This document shows, piece by piece, positions 59,860 through 64,000 of a DNA stretch of 64,000 nucleotides. The notes under the pieces were generated by a model that did not search any database, had not been told where the DNA came from, and saw only the letters and a list, made by a program, of their open reading frames with translations. The DNA comes from Phyllobacterium zundukense. GTDB taxonomy: Bacteria; Pseudomonadota; Alphaproteobacteria; Rhizobiales; Rhizobiaceae. Location of the stretch: NCBI RefSeq assembly GCF_025452195.1, contig NZ_CP104973.1, positions 1,905,001 through 1,969,000 on the forward strand. The letters run 5' to 3'. The position numbers were made by a program, and so were the translations under genes. Numbering within the stretch: the stretch's first letter is position 1; every line of letters starts with the position of its first letter.

Positions 59860-61413
59860 ATGAATGGTGCAGATGCGCTTTGCGACACACTTCTGGCCAA
59901 TGATGTAGACGTGTGTTTCGCCAATCCTGGAACATCGGAAATGCATTTCGTCGCGGCGCTCGACCGCAAGCCCGAGATGCGGTGCGTGCTTGGCCTGTTT
60001 GAGGGTGTCGTCACCGGGGCGGCTGATGGCTACGCCCGAATGACTGGCCGTCCCGCCGCAACGCTGCTTCACACCGGGCCGGGCCTGGCAAATGGTCTCG
60101 CCAATCTCCACAACGCCCGCCGCGCCCGTGTACCGATGATAAACGTCGTTGGGGATCATGCGTCCTATCATCTTCCCTTCGATGCGCCGCTCACCACGGA
60201 CATCGACGGCTTGGCGGCGCCAATGTCGAACTGGGTCTGTCGCATCAGTGGTCCAGTCGATGTTGCTCCCGCTACCGAGGCAGCCTATCGGGCCTCACTC
60301 GTGCCAGCCGGCATTGCAACATTGATTCTGCCCGCCGATGCTGCGTGGGGAGATGCTGAAGCTGTACCGCGGAACAAGGTGGTGCTGCCGGCCCCGCCTG
60401 CTGTTCCAACCGACAGGGTGCGGGAAATTGCGGATGCCATCCGAAGTGCTCCCGGCCGCGCCGGGATTCTGGTCAGCGGTGCCGCTGCACAGCCCGATGG
60501 CCTCGAGATTGCCGGGCAGATCGCTGCGGCGAGAAATGTTCGTCTTTTCGGTGAGGTTGCCGTCGCGCGAATGGCGCGCGGCGTTGGCCGTGTCGCTCCG
60601 ACCCGTATCCCTTATCCGATCGATGCGGCAATCGAAGTCCTGAGCGATATTGACGTGCTGATCCTCGTTGGAGCCACCGAACCGGTGGCCTTCTTCGCCT
60701 ATCCCGGCAAGCCTGGACGCCTTGTCCACAACGATTGCCGGGTTCTTGCTCTGGCGAAGCACGGTGAGGATCTGGAGGGCGCGCTGGACGCTCTTCGCGA
60801 TGAACTGGGCGTGAAACGGACGCAGTCACCGCTGCGGTCAAGCGCGATGCCGGACGAGCCGGTTCTAACCGGAGAGCTGACCGACGACGCGATCGCCGTG
60901 ATGGTGGCGCGAAAGCTGCCCGAAAATGCGATTGTTTGTGATGAAGCAATCACGTCTGCCCGGCGGTTCTTTGCGCTATCCGAATTTGCGGCGCCGCATG
61001 ATTTCCTCATGACAACAGGCGGGGCGATTGGCATCGGTATTCCCCTGACGACTGGCGCAGCGATAGCTTGTCCGGACAGGAAGGTCTTCAACCTGCAGGC
61101 GGATGGAAGCGCCATGTATACCTTGCAGGGACTTTGGACACAGGCCCGCGAAAATCTCGACGTCGTCACGATCATTTTTTCCAATCGCACCTATGCCGTT
61201 CTGCATACGGAAATGCAGAAGGTCGGGGTTGGCGAAATTGGAGAGAATGCACGGCGGATGCTTGATCTCGATCAACCGTCGCTGGATTGGGTCTCGATCG
61301 CCCAAGGGATGGGGGTAGAGGCCGCTCGCGCCAGTACCTGTGAGCAGTTCGACGACCTTCTCGATAGCGTCTTGAAGCGCCGCGGTCCGTTTCTCATCGA
61401 AGCCGTTATCTAG
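59860..61413 (+). CDS. Thiamine-diphosphate enzyme (acetolactate synthase large subunit / benzoylformate decarboxylase-like)
   Basis: 517 residues with the three-domain TPP fold. The Glu in FANPGTSEMHF activates TPP. RMTGRPAATLLHTGPGLANGLANL and VGDHASYHLPFDAPL are the first-domain blocks. The TPP/metal motif reads NLQADGSAMYTLQGL, with ADG where GDG is usual, then IIFSN. The N-terminal PGTSEM fits decarboxylase relatives more than biosynthetic IlvB. No ilvN is nearby, so the substrate is open. Start ATG 59860. Confidence 0.85.
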   Translation: MNGADALCDTLLANDVDVCFANPGTSEMHFVAALDRKPEMRCVLGLFEGVVTGAADGYARMTGRPAATLLHTGPGLANGLANLHNARRARVPMINVVGDHASYHLPFDAPLTTDIDGLAAPMSNWVCRISGPVDVAPATEAAYRASLVPAGIATLILPADAAWGDAEAVPRNKVVLPAPPAVPTDRVREIADAIRSAPGRAGILVSGAAAQPDGLEIAGQIAAARNVRLFGEVAVARMARGVGRVAPTRIPYPIDAAIEVLSDIDVLILVGATEPVAFFAYPGKPGRLVHNDCRVLALAKHGEDLEGALDALRDELGVKRTQSPLRSSAMPDEPVLTGELTDDAIAVMVARKLPENAIVCDEAITSARRFFALSEFAAPHDFLMTTGGAIGIGIPLTTGAAIACPDRKVFNLQADGSAMYTLQGLWTQARENLDVVTIIFSNRTYAVLHTEMQKVGVGEIGENARRMLDLDQPSLDWVSIAQGMGVEAARASTCEQFDDLLDSVLKRRGPFLIEAVI

Positions 61414-61447
61414 AGCAATTTTTGCCTGTTCAGCGATCCCAATAAAC

Positions 61448-61476
61448 TCTTGGACAGTTCCCCTGTGCGTGGTTCG
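61448..61476 (+). repeat. 29-bp direct repeat, right copy
   Basis: Second copy of the 29-bp repeat at 59484-59512. It is followed by CCTTCGACAAGCC, so it is attached to the same dispersed repeat family. Confidence 0.75.
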
Positions 61477-61496
61477 CCCTTCGACAAGCCCACTCA

Positions 61497-63260
61497 CTAC
61501 CGCTGCAGCGTCACACCCATGAAAATGCTGGTTTCATCGGTCTGGCGCGATTCGACGTCGCTGTGGGTAAATTCATGCCGGGCGCTGATATCAAAGCCGA
61601 AGAAGCGGTTGAACCAGTAGGTCGCGCCGATTTCAGCGCCAAAGCCTTTGTCCCATCCGGTGCCATCCTTGTTGTCGCGCAGTGACGCAATCAGCGTTGC
61701 CTTGAGATCGAGATTGGCGCGCGCCTGCCGCTTGATGCCGACCGTGCCCTCGTAAAAAATCGAGCCGCTGTCGCCGGGTGCCGTGGCTCCTTCGACGCGG
61801 GTGAGCAGACCGATGTCCACATCGGTTCCGCGCTGCGGTGACCATTTGAGGGCGCCGTCAATGCTGAGTCCATCCACTGGCGAAAGCCGGTCGTCGTCTA
61901 TGCCCTGACGCAGATAGCCAAGCGCGAACTCCCCCGCCAGCTTTTCGGCAAAATCGACCTCGACACCGCCGCGCAGGCCCGTGCGAACGCCGGAGCGCTG
62001 GAACCCGTTCGAATCTTCCTTCTCGTCATACATCAACTTGCCGATTTCAACCTCGGCGAAAGGCTTGATGGCCGGGGACATTTCGAAGCCACCGCGCAGC
62101 GCGATACTGGCAAAAGTGTTGTTTCGGTCTTTCTGGCTGACGACGGAGCCATCGGAGAATTCTGCATTGCCATAGACGGTGCGATCGACATTGCCTTTCA
62201 CATCCGCGAAGAACTTGCCGAATTCCTTGCGCACACCGAGACTGCCATCGAGCTCCTGGACGGCGGGCCGGTTCGACGTTCCGATAATGGTTGTCGGCGC
62301 GCTAGGGTCTTCCTGCCGGTACCGGTAGCCAACCTCGCCCGTTACGGTGGTGCGTTCGCCAAGGTCGAGCTGCATGCCACCGCGCAGGCCGACATTCGGG
62401 GCGGAATACTCCTCGCCGGAAATCGTCTTGTCATAGGTGCCATCGAAATCGAGCCAGGCCGAGTGACGCGCCCAGTCCGTGGTGGCGCGGGCGCGAAGGC
62501 GTGTCTCCGATAATAGCGCCGCGCTACCGTCCGAGCTGCCATCGGCATTGGTGGTGGCGCGTAGGCCGGTGCTGATCGAGGGGCGGAGCGTCACGAGACC
62601 TGCCCTGATACCAAGCGGCGCGAAGGGCTCCGGATCGGGCCGGATGATACGCCGTTCGAGCGCTGGTTCCGGAAGATTGTCGCGATCCGTGCGACCAGCG
62701 GGCGGGTTGGCTTCCCTGTTTTGCTCGATCGGGCCGTTATCGAATGTATCGGCGCGTTCTTCGTCCAGCAGCGATCGCTCGCCGGGACGCAGACGCAGCG
62801 GGCGTGCAGCGGGTACGGGTGCTGTGTCGCTGCCGGGCAGGGCGGCAGAGTCCGGGTTCAGGCCGCCGCTATTGTCGGCAGGACCGGCGGGCGGCGAACC
62901 ATCGTCCAGCGGGACGCCGAGCAGGCCGAGATTGCCATTGTCATCATCAGGCGGCAGCGCACCCGGACTGATAGGCTCGTAGTGTCGTGACGGTATGCCG
63001 CTATCCGTTGGCGAAGGGGCGGTATTCGGTGGATTGATGGCGGGCGAGCCATTGGAATTATTATTGTTTTGCGCCTGCACCTGCACAGGATTGTCCTGCA
63101 GGGTGCCACGTAACGGCGTTGCTTGCTGGGCATGGGCCAAGGGGAGGAAAACAAACACGGTGCTGCCGAGCAATGCTGCCATCAGACAGACATTGACTGC
63201 AGTCCTGAAGCTGCCGCGTTGTGGCGGTGCTTCCAAGCGTGGTTGAGAAATGTGCGTCAA
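61497..63260 (-). CDS. Outer-membrane beta-barrel protein with Pro-rich N-terminal region
   Basis: 587 residues. A signal peptide (about residues 20-44, ending AHAQQ) is followed by a disordered Pro/Asn/Gly region of about 170 residues with (N)4 and PPDDDNG tracts. From about residue 220 a beta-barrel rich in alternating strands begins: RAGLVTLRPSISTGLRATTN, then TVTGEVGYRYRQEDP and ATYWFNRFFGFDISARHEF. The terminal FMGVTLQR ends in R, not the usual F. Probably a surface barrel of unknown role; convergent with the TPP gene. Confidence 0.75.
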   Translation of the reverse strand: MTHISQPRLEAPPQRGSFRTAVNVCLMAALLGSTVFVFLPLAHAQQATPLRGTLQDNPVQVQAQNNNNSNGSPAINPPNTAPSPTDSGIPSRHYEPISPGALPPDDDNGNLGLLGVPLDDGSPPAGPADNSGGLNPDSAALPGSDTAPVPAARPLRLRPGERSLLDEERADTFDNGPIEQNREANPPAGRTDRDNLPEPALERRIIRPDPEPFAPLGIRAGLVTLRPSISTGLRATTNADGSSDGSAALLSETRLRARATTDWARHSAWLDFDGTYDKTISGEEYSAPNVGLRGGMQLDLGERTTVTGEVGYRYRQEDPSAPTTIIGTSNRPAVQELDGSLGVRKEFGKFFADVKGNVDRTVYGNAEFSDGSVVSQKDRNNTFASIALRGGFEMSPAIKPFAEVEIGKLMYDEKEDSNGFQRSGVRTGLRGGVEVDFAEKLAGEFALGYLRQGIDDDRLSPVDGLSIDGALKWSPQRGTDVDIGLLTRVEGATAPGDSGSIFYEGTVGIKRQARANLDLKATLIASLRDNKDGTGWDKGFGAEIGATYWFNRFFGFDISARHEFTHSDVESRQTDETSIFMGVTLQR

Positions 63261-63393
63261 TAGGTTTGCCAGTGTTCGAACGTTAAGGATGGTAAAGAGC
63301 CATGGTTAACGACTAACTAACCGGTGCCGCTGTAAGGTGCCGCGGCGAACAAATATTGGACAGCGGCGAGCAGAGGCGCTAACGGTTGCGGCC

Positions 63394-64000
63394 ATGCAGG
63401 CAATAAACGACACCGAACTGGACAAAACCGCAGCCGTCGATTCGGCCAGGCGGACGATTTCAACCGAGAAGGACGGACTGGCCGCGCTGAGCAGTGCGCT
63501 GGAAGGTCCCTTGGCCGAGGCCTTTTGCAAGGCGATCGAAATGATTGCCGGAGTGCGCGGACGCATCATCGTCACCGGAGTCGGCAAGAGCGGCCATATC
63601 GGCTCGAAAATAGCCGCGACTTTCGCCTCTACGGGTACGCCGGCTTTCTTCGTGCACCCCTCCGAGGCCAATCACGGCGATCTCGGCATGATTGCCGTCG
63701 ACGATGCCATTCTCGCCATTTCCTGGTCTGGAGACACGGCGGAGCTCAAGGGTATCGTCAGCTATTCACGGCGTTTCCGCATTCCCTTGATCGCAGTGAC
63801 CGCCGGCGAGAATTCGGCGCTGGCAACGGCCGCCGACGTGGTGCTTTTGATGCCGCGGGTGACGGAAGCCTGTCCGCATGGCCTGGCGCCGACGACTTCG
63901 ACGCTGATGCAGCTCGCCATGGGTGATGCGGTTGCAGTGGCGCTGCTGGAAGCGCGGGGCTTCACTGCGGGCGATTTCAAGACATTCCACCCGGGCGGAT
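63394..64000 (+). CDS. kdsD: Arabinose-5-phosphate isomerase (KdsD/KpsF), 5' part
   Basis: 202 codons run off the right edge. The SIS domain opens IIVTGVGKSGHIGSKIAATF, with the conserved HPSEANHGDLGMI, ISWSGDTAELKGIV, and a C-terminal EARGFTAGDFKTFHPGG leading to the CBS domains outside the window. It converts ribulose 5-phosphate to arabinose 5-phosphate for KDO and LPS. Start 63394 (MQAINDTE) follows GCGGCC. Confidence 0.92.
   Translation, partial: MQAINDTELDKTAAVDSARRTISTEKDGLAALSSALEGPLAEAFCKAIEMIAGVRGRIIVTGVGKSGHIGSKIAATFASTGTPAFFVHPSEANHGDLGMIAVDDAILAISWSGDTAELKGIVSYSRRFRIPLIAVTAGENSALATAADVVLLMPRVTEACPHGLAPTTSTLMQLAMGDAVAVALLEARGFTAGDFKTFHPGG

Noticed and set aside
59415..59903. 162-codon frame after galU
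   Set aside because: It runs through a palindromic repeat and then a galU relic; it is not one gene.

Overview
The window is about 64 kb of chromosome from an alphaproteobacterium of the order Hyphomicrobiales (Rhizobiales), most like the Phyllobacteriaceae/Brucellaceae. Supporting signs are an rRNA operon ordered tRNA-Ile, tRNA-Ala, 23S, 5S, tRNA-fMet, a helix-9 intervening sequence in the 23S gene, a split pntAA/pntAB/pntB transhydrogenase, CpdR, an IalB-family protein, an alpha-r14 (suhB-type) sRNA, a RIME1-like element and a galU / lytic transglycosylase / KdsD envelope block. This is inference from gene content; no alignment was run.

Layout. 1-4274: the rRNA operon, entered in the 16S-23S spacer. 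4.3-8.3 kb (minus): a broken endonuclease III gene, a WD40 protein, a His-rich CobW/COG0523 GTPase with a frameshift, and a creatininase-family hydrolase. 8.6-16.8 kb: MarR, a broken EamA exporter, LacI, a secreted Inh/Omp19-like inhibitor, a class-I amidotransferase-like hydrolase, a TRAP binding protein, an SDR, a lone LivH permease, a CGNR regulator and a lipoprotein. 17-25.3 kb: a GGDEF-EAL protein, two tiny membrane proteins, pntAA-pntAB-pntB, a quinone-reductase-like flavoprotein, a TPR lipoprotein and rpsU. 25.7-30.9 kb: soxBDAG sarcosine oxidase. 31.7-38.7 kb: a membrane alpha/beta hydrolase, MaoC, an Hsp70-like protein, LysR with a divergent aldo/keto reductase, a secreted protein and gnd.

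39.1-42.4 kb is the most unusual part. An ialB gene runs directly into a detached LHH-nuclease polymorphic-toxin tip with its SMI1/KNR4 (SUKH) immunity gene. Two more toxin-tip fragments follow, each coupled to a downstream small gene, and the block ends beside tRNA-Val. No full-length toxin is present. The rest holds cpdR, N-formylglutamate amidohydrolase, an antisense-strand sRNA, hisN/suhB, a lysophospholipase, hsp20 with a probable ROSE thermometer, ltaE, gltBD, a DUF459-type SGNH gene, an MltB transglycosylase, galU, a galU remnant, a TPP enzyme, an outer-membrane barrel and the start of kdsD.

Sequence quality. At least seven genes carry single-base frameshifts. Three of these have the same signature: an expected GAGTC (a CcrM GANTC site) reads GAGATC. 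I therefore read most broken genes as probable sequencing errors rather than true pseudogenes. Dispersed palindromic repeats fill several intergenic regions.
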